This document shows, piece after piece, positions 1 to 11,554 of a stretch of DNA of 64,000 nucleotides (position 1 is its first letter; each line of letters begins with the position of its first letter). The stretch lies in assembly GCA_032164295.1 (NCBI GenBank), contig JAJHTX010000008.1:1922001-1986000 (forward strand). The letters are read 5' to 3'. The stretch comes from Inonotus obliquus. Taxonomy: Eukaryota; Basidiomycota; Agaricomycetes; Hymenochaetales; Hymenochaetaceae. Under the pieces are notes generated by a model. The model saw nothing but the letters and a program-made list of their open reading frames with translations, did not search any database and was not told the DNA's origin. The translations under genes were made by a program, and so were the position numbers.

Positions 1-1342
1 GGCAACAGAATATATGAAGAATATATTCCAGTCCAGTCGATACTAACAGTATGGATCACGTGCGTCATTCGGTCCATCGAACCGACGTTTCCCCGCTAAG
101 TCATTATTCTAGCTCTAGGTAAAGTCTGTGTATTTTCTGTAATTTTTCACTGATTTATGGGCAAGCCTAACAAGCTGACTTGCCAGCTGCACTCGTTGGT
201 CAGGCTGACATCACGCTCCCCTCAATTTCATATTATTTTCAGGCAGCAAACGAGTGGAACGAACGTGCAAACTCTATCAGACTTACAAATCAATCCTTAC
301 GTGTAGTGTCAAGTTAACTTCAAGGTCAACCAGAACGAGTCGAAACTTCCTTCAGCGCACCAGCGCACCCTAGTGCTCATGGGAGGGGTTCCTACTTTCT
401 TGACGACCATAATAGTAAGTACGCAAAGTGAGTCTCTCCTGTTGCAGAGTAAAGTATAACGTTCGTTGATCGTTGAACAGCCAGTAAACCTATTTACAAG
501 GTTTGATAGAACGGCACTACTTTACTTCCCTCTGGCATTACACATTACTGTTTACCGACCGTCAGCAGATCTATGGCAATCGCATTACGAGGCTAGCAAA
601 CTCTCGGCTTCACCTTCACCCAGTCCTTATTTCTCCCGTTCAAGCACTTCGACTAGAATTTATGTATATATTCTGATTAACACGTACTGATAGAGTACAA
701 TATCGTTTATCTGCAGCCAGATGCGTTGTCTATAGTCAACGAGGCCGATGACAATACTGCTCGAAAGCATTATCATGATCGGATCCTCTTTTTAGGAACA
801 CATAGAGTAAAAGCCTTCTGAAATCCGATTGAAGGCGTACATGATTCATTATCTTGACATTATGGCCAATACCGCACTCACTAAGTCAGCACCGACACCG
901 TGACTTGACAAATGGAAAGCGATCGACGGACGATCCAGAAAGACCGCAAGATGCCGGACAAGGACCGTCTTTTGTACACTATATTAGGCAAGGGCGAATA
1001 GAGAGATACACCGTTGCTTACATTTATTTAGTTCAGGGTAGAGAACAACACTCTAAGGGTCCTTTGAGATTGTCGCAGAAGGGCCCTCCCATTATTGGCA
1101 GTTTCGACAGGGTTTGACTATTGTAATCCTGTGCAGTGCAGATGTGGTCGAGTCCACAAAAAGTAGTTGGAGGCCACAACTCTTGATAATCACTCACTGA
1201 TCTGTTATCTCCCGCAACGCGACGCGTGATCTTTGTGGTTTGTACGCGTATATAAACTGTGAGGCTGCAGCCTCATCCCACTCATCATCCACCCACTTCA
1301 CTCCCATCCGACAATTGTCCACCCCCCAGCTATCCTGCCACC
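1..1342. other. Left intergenic stretch, no gene seen
   Basis: Only short open frames in unrelated phases occur here, none with a recognisable domain or a convincing splice pattern. The right end holds the TATA-type promoter of the zinc-finger-like gene. Confidence 0.5.
1249..1256 (+). promoter_or_regulatory. TATA box of zinc-finger-like gene
   Basis: TATATAAA lies 87-94 bases before the ATG at 1343 and is followed by a C-rich pyrimidine tract, the usual layout of a fungal core promoter. Confidence 0.5.
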
Positions 1343-2327
1343 ATGATGTTCGATACTGAGCAGCCTTTCCTCCTCTCGACTCTCCTCCCGCCTGACCATC
1401 CTCAGTTTGCGCCGGGCAGTCATCCAGCGAGGAAGCTGTCAACATCGGCTAGCAATGGTGAAGAGGAAGCCACGCTGGGTTTCCCGAGCCTCGACACTGA
1501 CGCCTATATGTCCTTTGCCATCGACGGTGCTCATAAACCGTCTGGCAAGTGCACTCTCACATGCTCCCCGGATACGGAGCTACTGTGGAACGTCTACGAT
1601 CCCTTTGGGGTCGACACTGCTGTGAGTATTTCTTCACCTCAGTTAGTGTGCATGTCTTGACGAAGAGGTCTAGGGTCAGCCAGACGTCTACCCTTTCCCA
1701 GGCGACGACGGTGCAGCAAACACTGTCCAGTCCAATTGGAAAGGCTTTGGTCCGGGCCTGTATGATGGCCCGGATCGAAGATCAGTCGAGGTGTTTTCTG
1801 CGTCGGTCTGGGGTGCTTCAACTCCAGAGGTAGAAACACCTGCAAGTTTGCCGATTTCAGACAAACAGGTAGATATTTATACCTCGTCATCCTCCCCCGC
1901 GAGACGAAGCACAAAGCAGAGGAGGAAGGCGACCCGGTCCGCATCGACTAAACCAAAACGAACTCGGAAGGCGCGGTCATCCGGTACAAAGAAGGCTTCG
2001 ACGGGCTCAACAAAGAAATACAGAGTCCCTTGCGACGATCGAAAATGTCGGGAGATATTCTACGATATGTCCACCAAGGACCGACACTACATTTCTTGTC
2101 ACATGCATCGCAAGAAAGAATGCCCAGGATGTAAGAAACAATTGTCCCGTGGAGACTCACTCACAAGGCATCTAAAGACGAAGATAGGTGCCGAGTGTCG
2201 AGAAGTGGCGAAAGAGAATGGGTGGGTACAAGTAGAGCGGAGGGGGAAGGTTCGCTGGTCCACCCGGACTCCACGCATGAACAGGCGCGAGCTCGTAGCT
2301 GCGCACAGAGGCTCACAGCGGAAGTAG
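1343..2327 (+). CDS. C2H2-like zinc-finger protein, probable nuclear factor
   Basis: Two exons (1343-1621, 1674-2327) joined by a 52-base GTGAGT...TAG intron give 310 residues in one frame. The first half is acidic and Pro/Ser-rich. The middle is a long Arg/Lys/Ser/Thr tract (RRKATRSASTKPKRTRKAR) typical of nuclear localisation or DNA contact. The C-terminal third holds closely spaced Cys and His residues (CDDRKC, then HYISCHMH, CPGCKKQL, SLTRHLK) that look like two degenerate C2H2 fingers, as in many basidiomycete-specific zinc-finger proteins. DNA binding is inferred from that pattern; no target or pathway can be named. The ATG at 1343 follows a CCACC-type context and a TATA box at a suitable distance. 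Not matched to a named gene. Confidence 0.65.
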
Positions 2328-3135
2328 TCTGCTCCCCGCTGCCTGGTCGGTTTACTCAACATCGGCTCTCTATTCTCCATGACTCGCTATACGCGATAAT
2401 TCAAGTTTCGTATACCACCTCGTAATCTTTTTCTTATCGATATGTTGATCTCCATCTCTGTTTCTCGCTCTCGCCTGCTTTCACTGTTGCTCTGTATTAT
2501 AAAGCTCTGTAACGCACCTCTAGATGAGTTTTCTCGGCATTAGAATGGAGTACTTGACCTCATAGTAGAACGGTGTGAAAGACGATGAGCCTCGGTATGC
2601 AATACTGACTATAAATGGCCAAGATGTTAGATGATCATGATGCACTTTGTTTGGCTCATCACGTGGAGGTAAACTACTGTACCCCGAATATTGAAGTTCA
2701 AGTAGTATCTATCACAAATAAACGGCAACATTGTTCGTCCCCATCCTTGGCAGTGTACCGTAACGTCCATGGGTAGACGGACAAATGAAAACCCAGAATC
2801 ACCACTCGCCTTGACGCGAGTCTTCCGGCAATGGCGGATGCGGATAATCCATATTGTATAGAACGTCTTCTGATGACTGCTCTGGCTTCCCCCCGGGACT
2901 CTGCAATACCGTGCAGTCTCTTGATGTGAATGAAACCCATGTTTTCGGACTTCCCAGTATGAAGTGGTTACTCTAATATCCTAGCTACTAGCGAAGTACG
3001 GATTCATAATCACTCACTTCAAATAATATTCACTTCTTTCAAAGGTATTCTCATCAACGTCAAACACTCAGCAGACATCGCTTTGCAACAAAATGGCAAA
3101 TGAGTTAGGGAGCTAGTACGCCCCATGGTGATCGA
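2328..3135. other. Intergenic region
   Basis: Convergent 3' ends of the zinc-finger-like gene and the GH79 gene flank this stretch. No open frame here shows a domain or splice pattern that would support a gene. Confidence 0.45.
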
Positions 3136-5257
3136 TTAGAAACTCAGCAAAATAATTTCTGTATCCCTGATAGGAACCTCAACGCTTCCATCTCTAACCG
3201 CGAATGTCTCTGTTCGAACCTGCCCCGATGGCCGAGCATCTCCGGTATCAAAAGACTGTCCGGCCCAAGTAATGCCTGTCGTGTCATCTGCGTGTCTGTA
3301 AAGAGAACATTGCGTATTACAAGTTATTCCTGAAGGAAGAGTCAAACGTAGGACGTACCCTATGTCAAGTCTTTTGACCTCTACACTTTCTCCTACACTT
3401 CCACCTTCAAAGTTGATAGTAATATTCCTCCCACCCCTTTCCTCATCACCACTCAAGAAAGCCACTGAATCAATCAAGGCAACTCTCTTCACCTTCCCTC
3501 CCTCGAATACAGCGTATCCACTCAACGCGTCATCAGATATATCTAGCTCGACGATCCGGGATGAACCAGATGTTCCAACTGCTTCAGCTGCGATCAGCGC
3601 ACCGTAATAGGATGCTTGGATGTGTGGTGGAAGTGGAGATAGGAGTGGAGACGCGTCAATAATAGAGCGTGTCAGTGTAACAGGTTGGATCTGATTTTTT
3701 CAGCAGTGGTCGTGGTCATGAGAAAACTTCCTAAAGAAAGATGAAAGATGACGTACTAGATTATATCTAAACCCGATGCCTTCATGGAAATACATACGCT
3801 TTACGCCCAATGATGCCGCATGCAAAGTATAGTCCAAGAGCCAGATGGCTGCACCTGCCGCATTACTGACACCTGGTGCTCCATGGCTGAAGTAGCTATT
3901 CGTTTCACTAACGACGTAATTATGTAACAGGTCAGCTGAAGATCGACACGACGGAAAGAAATTCGAGTGATGATCTCGAAGAGAGATACTGATGATATAA
4001 TGGAAGATGGAGAAGCGCAAACAAAAATATCCATGGAAATGCAAGAAAATACTTGGCGGACGAGTAAATCTACGTACCCCATGACAATATCAAGTCCACT
4101 TTTCTGAACAGATGCTATGTCCTCGCTCAACGTCGATACGTTACTACGGATCGCAGTCTTGGACATCAACGAAGGAAGATTCGCTACTCCCGCTACGCCG
4201 CTCCCTGAATGAGGAACAATTCAATTAGACAACATTCAAGTAGCGGGGATTGAGAGCTGATTATACCAAAGTACATGTGCTGCGAAATCCTGTCGAAGAT
4301 TCACAAGTGTCAATGAACAGGCGAGAAAATAAAAGGGCGACGAACTCATTGATCAGCTTCCCTTGGGGCGAATCCAACAAGCCGCTTGCAACGGCATTAT
4401 CGAATGAGAATCCGGAGGGCGACCCAGAGTGAGCGTTATTGCTGAATGCAAGCCCGAAGAATTTCGGACCGTTCTGGCTTACACCAGCAGCAACCGAGAC
4501 GTTCTGTGCGAAGATCGTCCATCTGCAATTTCAATGAATTCAGTAATATGCTTGGAAACGAGCGTGGAGGCGGATGAAAGAGCGAAGAATACACACTCTT
4601 TGACGTATTCCTGTACGGTCCATGTGCTCGGATTTCGATGCCCGTTACCACCATATAGGTCGGCTTCGTTTCCAATCTCCACTGCCTCGAGGCTCACACC
4701 TTTCCCTCTGACCTCCCCAGAAGCAAAGGCCGCACGAATCGCGCGAGCTTGGAGGAAGGCAGCGGTGATGTTATTTGTGCCGAGGTTAACTCCCCAGATG
4801 ACACGAGTCCCGTGAGGAAGATGCGAGGCAAGGGTATAGTATGCTGCACCGACCGTTATATTGGTTGCTTCTGGATACGGGACCGTTGCGGATGGGTTCG
4901 GGAAGATCGCTTCGGAGAACTAAGGCGGGTTAGTACGCTCAAAGGAAGAACACCAAGATAGTCTGGACATGCCTCGACATGATCACTGAAATCTGTGTGG
5001 TCCTCCGAGTTAGCACCGATCCTGATCCAGGGTGGGGTGCCCGTGCGTTCTCCGAGGTTACCAAGGGCGTTAACGAAGAACGCATTGGGCGCGTCAGTGC
5101 CCGCCCAATCTGTCCATCTGTCCTGCTCAATGGAGAAGGAGACCAGACCTGGATCGAGCGGAGTGGCAGTGGAGGGTACAGTTACTGGTACGGTGATGGA
5201 GACCGTTTGCGCTTGCGCGAACCTCACCGCGAGGAGAACAGAGAGTAATGCGGACAT
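3136..5257 (-). CDS. Secreted glycoside hydrolase family 79 (beta-glucuronidase-like)
   Basis: A multi-exon minus-strand gene. It opens with a signal peptide (MSALLSVLLAVRFAQAQ) followed by a mature N-terminus in the GH79 style (LVSFSIEQDRWTDWAG; PWIRIGANSEDHTDF). The middle has EIGNEADLYGG, where the Glu of NEAD is the expected acid/base of the clan A TIM barrel. The last exon (3136-3525) is the beta-sandwich C-domain ending in PIRDTEIILLSF. Family members remove glucuronic acid or 4-O-methyl-glucuronic acid from arabinogalactan-type glycans, so extracellular cell-wall or plant-polymer turnover is the likely role. The inner ATG at 5257 is preferred to upstream in-frame Met codons because it starts the signal peptide and sits 80 bases after a TATA box. 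Internal exon borders were not all resolved. Confidence 0.85.
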
Positions 5258-5818
5258 TGCTCGCCAGGCGTCGCCAGAGCACTTCAAGTCGAGTGAGAAC
5301 GAGTTGATAGAGAAAGGAGAAAGGGAATGCGCGAGGGTATAAATATTTAGTGGCAAGTACATAAAGACGTTCGGCTGGGAGGACGAGAAGCATGGATCGG
5401 TCCGCCTTTTTGTTAGTTCTTCATAACTAATGCCTCGTGGCGCAACGTGGATTGGGCCATGCAAACGCCATCCAGCACAATGTCAATAGGCGACATTCGC
5501 AGTCTTTCGATTTCGCCATGTTCTTCACAGTCTCGACAGTCTTTTCAGTAATTTCGGTCCGTCCATCATTCCCAGCTTCCCACACCCGATTTACTCGTTG
5601 CTACTGCGGCAGAGATGGGATATTAAGGAAAGAAAATGGCCAGTAAGATGATGGGAGAAGCAGGGTCAGCAGACTGAAGGGTTACGCTCAGAATAGTCGG
5701 CGGGAGAGCGGTATACATACAACGCGTCAAGTCACGCATCACATCGTTACCTTTGTCACCATTGATTCTCATATTCGTCGATCATATAGCTCTGCCACCG
5801 ACCACTTCGACCAGATAT
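5258..5818. other. Intergenic region before duplication unit A
   Basis: Apart from the GH79 promoter at the left edge, no supported gene is seen. The right edge is where similarity to unit B begins. Confidence 0.45.
5338..5345 (-). promoter_or_regulatory. TATA-like box of the GH79 gene
   Basis: On the minus strand TATTTATA lies about 81 bases upstream of the chosen ATG (5257). The site supports that start over the further upstream in-frame Met codons. Confidence 0.4.
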
Positions 5819-6246
5819 CACCTGGGACTAGATTATCGGTCATTTGTTCTCAAATCCTGTAATCTCTACTCGAAGAAATTCAGAATTACTATGGTCAACT
5901 CAGCGAGAGAGAATGAATCTCTCTTTCGAAGCCATGCATAGATCGATCGATTCTGGAAAGATGCGGAAAGTTACTCATGTAGCTAAGACATGGAAGTCGG
6001 TAATCTGATTCAACCTGGTCAGGAAGCAATACAATAACTTGTTCAACTCTGCCAAAAAAATCCGCCGACTTTCTTCGTTCATCATCCTGTCACCTCGAAG
6101 GGGCTGATAATGAGGTCCTGTTGTCATTCAACGAGGCAAACATGCTAACCGATCTAATACCGAGGGACTTTGGTCTTATTAATACGCTTCAAGTTCTTCC
6201 TGCTTGAAATAAGAGTGTAACTCAGGACAAGACTGTCACATATGAT

Positions 6247-6766
6247 TTATGCAGTGCAAGACTTTTTACGTGTCGTTATGTCCTGTTCGCCAAGGGCGAG
6301 AGGTATGGTAAATTGTGCAAGCATTTCATCGAAGCTTCGGGCATGCCAATTATTGTATGGAGCTTCGAGTTGCCAACTTTCAGCCACTAGAGGCAGAGTT
6401 TTAGACAAATTGAAGAACGAAACAGTTAACTTGTCTGTTCCGAGATCATTTTGAATCCCTAGCTCATCGTCGATGTCGATGTCCTCCCTCTCACGATCAA
6501 GCGACAAACCTCGCCCAGTTTCATTTAGATCAAATCAATGACCTTCATGATAAAAGGACAGCAGACTGTGCGTGAATGAATCAAGAATAACCCACCCTAC
6601 GCAAGTCAAGGAGGGATTGGCATCCTCGAAGACAAACCTCCCGTTCATAGATAGTCTCGTCGAGAGCGTATATGTCTTCTTCATCATTGATGGTTAATTG
6701 GGCTGGCCCGGAAACTATTTGGTTGTTTTCGATGAGAATATAGCACAGCTTTCGAGGTCGGGACAT
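6247..6766 (-). pseudogene. Decayed Crinkler-header-like gene fragment (unit A)
   Basis: The minus-strand frame starting at 6766 (MSRPRKLCYILIENNQIVSG...) continues through a stretch ending LLDLRRV, then an intron-like gap, then a second frame with DIDIDDELGIQNDLGTDKL and SFFNLSKTLPLV. The spacing recalls a ubiquitin-like Crinkler header: hydrophobic first strand with Cys, central LxLxRV, late EL...LG...L. A 5-base GATCT-like duplication at the start of the second part blocks a clean splice and is shared with unit B, so decay predates the duplication. No NTPase or nuclease body follows. The header assignment is an inference from pattern only; another small-protein family is possible. Confidence 0.4.
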
Positions 6767-7080
6767 GGGAGTTGGAGGAATACGTACGGTTGACTCTTTA
6801 TCATTTGAAGTTCATGATTGTATAAGCGGATCGGCACTGAGGTCACGGTTGAATTGTGATATGCAAGTCGTTATTAAATCAGGTACGGCAAACATTTCTG
6901 CATTGTAGTACATTGCGCGTGAAGCTGCGGACCGTACAAAAACCTGTTCATTATATACAAATCCTTAGCGTATTATACGATCCGCGAGGAAATGTCCTAG
7001 ACAGTAAAAGAGTAAACACTCATCTTCAAGTTCATGGGAATGTCAAGGAGAGTGAGAACTCACGTTAGCAATCGCGCGGC

Positions 7081-7198
7081 TCAGAAGACGTCTTCGAGTA
7101 GAGCGGAATCTGCATAACGCTTCAAGCAGTGCTGCGAATGCTCAGAGCAATCGGCATCCTCGGGTGTTGGTATCGGAGCTGGAGTCGGGTCGCGTTTG
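7081..7198 (-). pseudogene. Fragment of Kex2-type cysteine peptide precursor (unit A)
   Basis: The minus strand encodes a piece starting at a Lys-Arg site, then a Pro-rich spacer (DPTPAPIPTP), a DADCSEHSQHCLKR unit and a tail ending ALLEDVF before a stop. It matches the second repeat of the fuller copy at 11555-11784. The signal peptide and first repeat are missing because of the unit A internal deletion, so this fragment cannot be a working gene. Confidence 0.6.
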
Positions 7199-7433
7199 TC
7201 GTTCGGGCGAAAGACGGAGTGGTAGTTGCGTGTAAACAACTACGGTGGATGTGTTATAATGGAAGATCGGAGGCATCCATAGTAGTATCTGGGAAACATT
7301 ATTTCGCCGACTATGACGGAAATATTCTATCACCTATCCACGATCCCTCGGATACTCAGACACGCGCTTTGAGTATCATCAAGCAAAAATAGCATCCGGT
7401 AAGGGTATTTATTAGCAGCGAATGCAAGTACTA

Positions 7434-7863
7434 TCATGCGACGCGTTTCTGTGAACGAGGGAAGGATATCGGATCTCCCGTTCGTGCAGCTTCTCCATAA
7501 GTCAATAGTCCAACGTACGGCATCACGTTATACTTGAGCGTAAAGTTTGCGGGTGAAACACCTCTGCAACAGTCAACAGGAACAAATTGAGCGCGGAAGA
7601 ACGTTATACTTGAGCGTAAAGTTTGCGGGTGAAACACCTCTGCAACAGTCAACAGGAACAAATTGAGCGCGGAAGAACGGAAGATAGGAAGGCAAGGCAA
7701 GAGCAAGAAAGTACGAGAGTAAGACGCACTCGAAAGTCTTCGCCATGTCACGTAAGACGTATTTTGATTTGCCTGAAACGTTGATGACGGCATCTTCTTT
7801 ACGGCGTACGATGCGATCCCAGACGACAACTTCATTTTGCGTCCAGTCTGCACTCGTGAACTC
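7434..7863 (-). pseudogene. Truncated SPC3 pseudogene (unit A)
   Basis: This is the 3' part of a signal peptidase subunit 3 gene, matching the intact copy at 12360-13037. NEVVVWDRIVRR, KYVLRDMAKTF and the last exon are present, but the membrane-anchor exon and the start of exon 2 are absent. An exact 76-base tandem duplication crosses the last intron and exon and disrupts the reading frame. Dead by both criteria; the working copy is in unit B. Confidence 0.85.
7526..7677. repeat. Exact 76-base tandem duplication in SPC3 pseudogene
   Basis: Bases 7526-7601 and 7602-7677 are identical and head to tail; unit B and the intact SPC3 have a single copy. The absence of differences suggests a recent replication slip or unequal exchange within the pseudogene. 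Confidence 0.9.
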
Positions 7864-8315
7864 GGTATCAGAGCAGAGACGAGGAATGAAGTCCGACACG
7901 AAAGCTGATGTAATGCACGAGTCTCACATGATTCGCGAGCTGTGTAGTCAATTCCCACTACTGCCCAATCGAATTCAATTGAACGAATGCTTCTCGTCTT
8001 CCAAGAAGATTTACATTACAGACTCTTCGCGTTTGATTCTGTCGATAGCTGAAAGTCGCCAAGATCGTTATTTCTGAAAGAAAGGAGCAGTTCAAGTTGG
8101 GCCTTTCACGGCTCACGTGCAGTCACGCACTTCAGCTTACAAAGATTTTATCTTATTCAGAGAGACCAGTCCGAATCGAAATTTCTTTTCCCGATCGCCC
8201 GACAACAAAGAGAAAACCGCGCCACAGAACGCGTATTTAACTCTTATTCACCATTCATCAGTTCCAACCTACCACTCTGAGGATTCATTCCGTCTAGTGA
8301 ACGACGAGAGATACA

Positions 8316-9213
8316 ATGGTTGCACAAGTTCAGAAGCCTGCTCCGGAATTTGCTGGTCCAGCGGTCGTAGACGGTCTCATCACTGACATCTCGTCCAAGG
8401 ATCTCTTAGGCCAATGGTGTGTAAATTACTGCATTATTCCATATGATAAAGACTGCTAACCACATCCACAGGGTCGTGCTGCTGTTTTATCCTATGTAAG
8501 CCGTATTCTTCATGATGCTGAAAATCCAGAAGAGCAGACATGTATTGACACGTGGCGTTTTTATCAAAGGGACTTCACGTTCGTTTGTCCAACTGAAATT
8601 CTTGCGTTCAACGATAGTCTCGCTGCCTTTAAGGAGATCAACACTACCGTGATTGGTCAGTCTTGTTGATCTTTGCTACGTTCTCTAGTTTCTCTCTAAT
8701 CATCTATTTTCCTCTAACCACGTTCGTTGATAACTAGGCGTATCCACGGACTCTCACTTTTCTCATCTCGCATGGTCGCAGAAACCGCGCACGGAGGGTG
8801 GCCTTGGCCCTGATCTCAAGCTTCCGCTCCTCGCCGACAAGTCAATGAAGATTTCTCGTGATTATGGGGTTCTCATTGAGGATGAGGGTGTTGCTCTTCG
8901 TGGATTATTCATCATTGGGCCTGAAGGCAAGCTCCGTCAGATTACGGTGAACGACCTTCCCGTTGGTCGTTCTGTCGATGAAACCCTCCGTCTTATCAAG
9001 GCCTTCCAGTACACGGTGCGTTCTTATCATATGTGATTGTTCGTGCTAATCATCCATTACTTTCGTCTCTAGGACAAGTATGGAGAAGTGTGCCCTGCGA
9101 ATTGGCAGGAGGGTGGCGCTACTATGAAAGCTGACCCGAAGGGCTCGCTCGAGTATTTTGCTACCGCTGGCCAGGGCGGCGCAAACGCGACTAAGCGTAA
9201 GCGGCTCGATTGA
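8316..9213 (+). CDS. TSA1: 2-Cys peroxiredoxin (thioredoxin peroxidase)
   Basis: Five exons (8316-8416, 8472-8495, 8570-8655, 8738-9015, 9073-9213) give 209 residues. The peroxidatic Cys is C48 in DFTFVCPTE and the resolving Cys is C170 in [21 protein letters not shown] and the C-terminal EYF correspond to the GGLG and YF elements of hydrogen-peroxide-sensitive typical 2-Cys peroxiredoxins. The enzyme reduces hydrogen peroxide and alkyl hydroperoxides in the cytosol with thioredoxin as reductant. A basic tail (ATKRKRLD) extends past the usual end. A 24-base second exon is unusually small but is needed for LLFYPM. The gene sits intact between the two duplicated units and has no second copy here. 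The symbol follows the yeast orthologue family. Confidence 0.93.
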
Positions 9214-9878
9214 TCTCTCGCCGCGGTCCTAAACACTGCTTTGCTGACCATCCACCCTTTCCGCCTTTTTGCTACACATCTGTTGCTTGTGCTCTTGAAC
9301 TTGAACGTGCTTCTGCTTTCGACCTTTTCCTTGGTCCGTGGTTCATATCATATCATTTTTCTTTGGGATTACATATAATTGACTGCTGCTGACGCTAACC
9401 GAGTCACTTCTATAACCAAAAATCGTTAACTTTGTTCAACTGGCTAACTGACTTCCACTGCTCCGTCCCGCCATGTCCTCTCATTTCTTCTGTCCCTTTC
9501 CCTTTTCCGTATCCTTGTTCCACCTTTATTCACATTCTTTGACGTGTGGTTGACCGCTACATGCTCGTCTTCGCTACAGACTGAGCCCTCAAACTCCACA
9601 ACTAAGGAGTGTCGAACTCACGAATCTAATGACATAGAATGAAGGCCGGACTTAGAATTGGGAGGGGACGAGAAGCATTTTAGAGACAAAATTAGATGGA
9701 TAGAGATATGTTCGGTTATTTGAAGCCTATGTAGAAGTTTGATTCATAGGAAAAATAGTATTACTATTACTTCCCCGCTCACAATTATTGCGCACGTGTT
9801 TGGCTCATTGCTTTTGGCCTGTGAAGTAGGAAGTAAGCGAAGCGCCTCAACTCGATCCATTTGTCGGGCGAAGTTAAT
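9214..9878. other. Intergenic region between peroxiredoxin and unit B
   Basis: Pyrimidine-rich DNA downstream of the peroxiredoxin stop, consistent with a 3' UTR. No supported gene. Confidence 0.4.
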
Positions 9879-10066
9879 CACCTGGGCCTGACTAGATTAT
9901 CGGTCATTTATTCTTCAAATCCTGTATTCTCACACGAAAGAATTTCAGAAATAATATGGTCAACTCAGCGAGAGAGAATGAATTTCTCTTTCGAAGCCAT
10001 GCATAGATCGATTCTGGAAAAGATGCGGAAGATTATATGGACAGTTATTCATGTAGCTAAGACATT

Positions 10067-10341
10067 CGAAACGGGCAATTTTCGTAAATAACTTTATTAG
10101 ACTTATCTAAGTCTACAGTAAATACATTCAAAAAATAGTTTCTGTTATTCCTTCTAATTCCCCTACCTCCCCAGCGTCGCGCCCTTTAGTCCTTTCTTTA
10201 GAGCACCATACTACTACCTTTTTCTCTGCTTTTCTTACTTCACCACTCTTAGAGTTCACACCACCACGTAGATTTGGTCTGCCGCGCACTTGTAACTAGA
10301 ATTACTGACGCGCGTAATAAATACATTTAAAAAAAAAAAAA
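10067..10341 (+). mobile_element. Short non-autonomous retroposon (SINE-like) with A-tail
   Basis: A 275-base insert ends in about 14 A residues and is flanked by a 12-base direct repeat AGCTAAGACATT (10055-10066 and 10342-10353). Unit A has the same flanking sequence with one copy of the repeat (near 5980-5991) and no insert, so it serves as an empty-site control. No coding capacity. Two internal TAAATACATT(C/T)A-like segments, each followed by A's, hint at a composite or LINE-3'-end-derived element. The features fit target-primed reverse transcription; no Pol III boxes were identified with confidence. Confidence 0.75.
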
Positions 10342-10679
10342 AGCTAAGACATTAAAGCCAGTAACCTGATGCAACCTGGTCTGGAAGCAATACAATAACT
10401 TTTTCAATTCTGCCAAAAAACGCGCCGACTTCCTTCGTCCATCATCCTGTCACCTCGAAGGGGCTGATAATAAGGTCCTGTTGTCATTCGACCAGGCAAA
10501 CATGCTAACCGATCCAATACCCGATCCAATACCGAGGGACTCTGATCTATCGTCAAGTTCTTTCTGCTAGTAATAAGAGCCTAACTCAAGACAAGACTGT
10601 CACAGATGAATTTCATGCAATGCAAGACAAGACTTTTTACGTGTCGTGATGCCCTATTCGCCGAGGGCGAGAGGTATGG

Positions 10680-11242
10680 TAAATTGTTAAAAAAACAAAT
10701 CTTCGCAGCTTCGGGTACGCCAATAGTTGTATCAATAGTTGTATGTAGCTTCGAATTGTCAGATTTTAGCCACTAGTACTGGCAGCCTGCATGGGATGCA
10801 GTGTTTCACAAACAGTGAAGAGCGAAACAGCTTAATGATATCCCCTGAACTGTCTGGGTCTCCGTACGACAACTACCAAGGATCCGGTCCCTATCTTCAC
10901 CTAACTTGTCTATTCCGAGATCATTTTGAATCCCCAGCTCATCCTCGATGTCGATGTCCTCCATCTCACGATCAAGCGACAAACCTCGCCCATCTTCATT
11001 TAGATCAGATCAATGACCTTCATGATATAAGAACAGCAGACTGTGCGTGAATGAATCAAGATTAACCCACCCTACGCAAGTCAAGGAGGGATTGGCATCC
11101 TCGAAGACAAACCTCCCGTTCATAGATAGTCTCGTCGAAAGCGTATATGTCTTCTTCATCTTTGATGATTAATTAGGCTGGCCGGGAAACTATTTGGTTG
11201 TTTTGGTGAGAATATAGCATAGCTTTCGAGGTCGGGACATGG
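10680..11242 (-). pseudogene. Decayed Crinkler-header-like gene fragment (unit B)
   Basis: Second copy of the fragment described at 6247-6766. The minus-strand start region reads MSRPRKLCYIL and is then frameshifted by a 2-base loss. The shared GATCT duplication is present. A 71-base segment absent from unit A interrupts the second part after a DELGIQNDLG-type stretch. Non-functional. Confidence 0.4.
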
Positions 11243-11554
11243 GAGTTGGAGGAATACGTACGGTTGACTCTTTATGATCAACTGAAGTTCATGATTGTAT
11301 AAGTGGATCGGCACTGAGGTCACGGTTGAATTGTGATACGCAACTCTATTAAATCAGGTACGGCAAGCATTTCTACATTGTAGTACATTGCGCGTAAAGC
11401 TGCGGACCGTACAAAAACCTGTTCATTATATACAAATCCTTAGCGTATTATACGATCCGCGAGGAAATGTCCAAGACAGTAAAAGAGTAAACACTCATCT
11501 TCAAGTTCATAGAATGTCAAGGAGAGTGAGAACTCACATTAGCAATCGCGCGGC

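Larger units (their letters stand above)
5819..7863 (+). repeat. Direct duplication, unit A (older, partly deleted copy)
   Basis: The segment is similar over nearly its whole length to 9879-12713 (unit B), in the same orientation and order: header-like relic, peptide-precursor relic, SPC3 3' part. By eye the units agree at roughly 90% with many small indels, so the duplication is much older than the inverted repeat. Unit A lacks the retroposon of unit B. It also lacks about 455 bases matching 11673-12127; the ends of that loss share a short TTTG-type microhomology. Similarity stops at 7863, opposite 12713, inside an SPC3 exon. Confidence 0.8.

Noticed and set aside
7434..7958. 174-codon and 108-codon frames in unit A as new genes
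   Set aside because: They are out-of-frame or intron-containing readings of the truncated SPC3 copy with its 76-base duplication.
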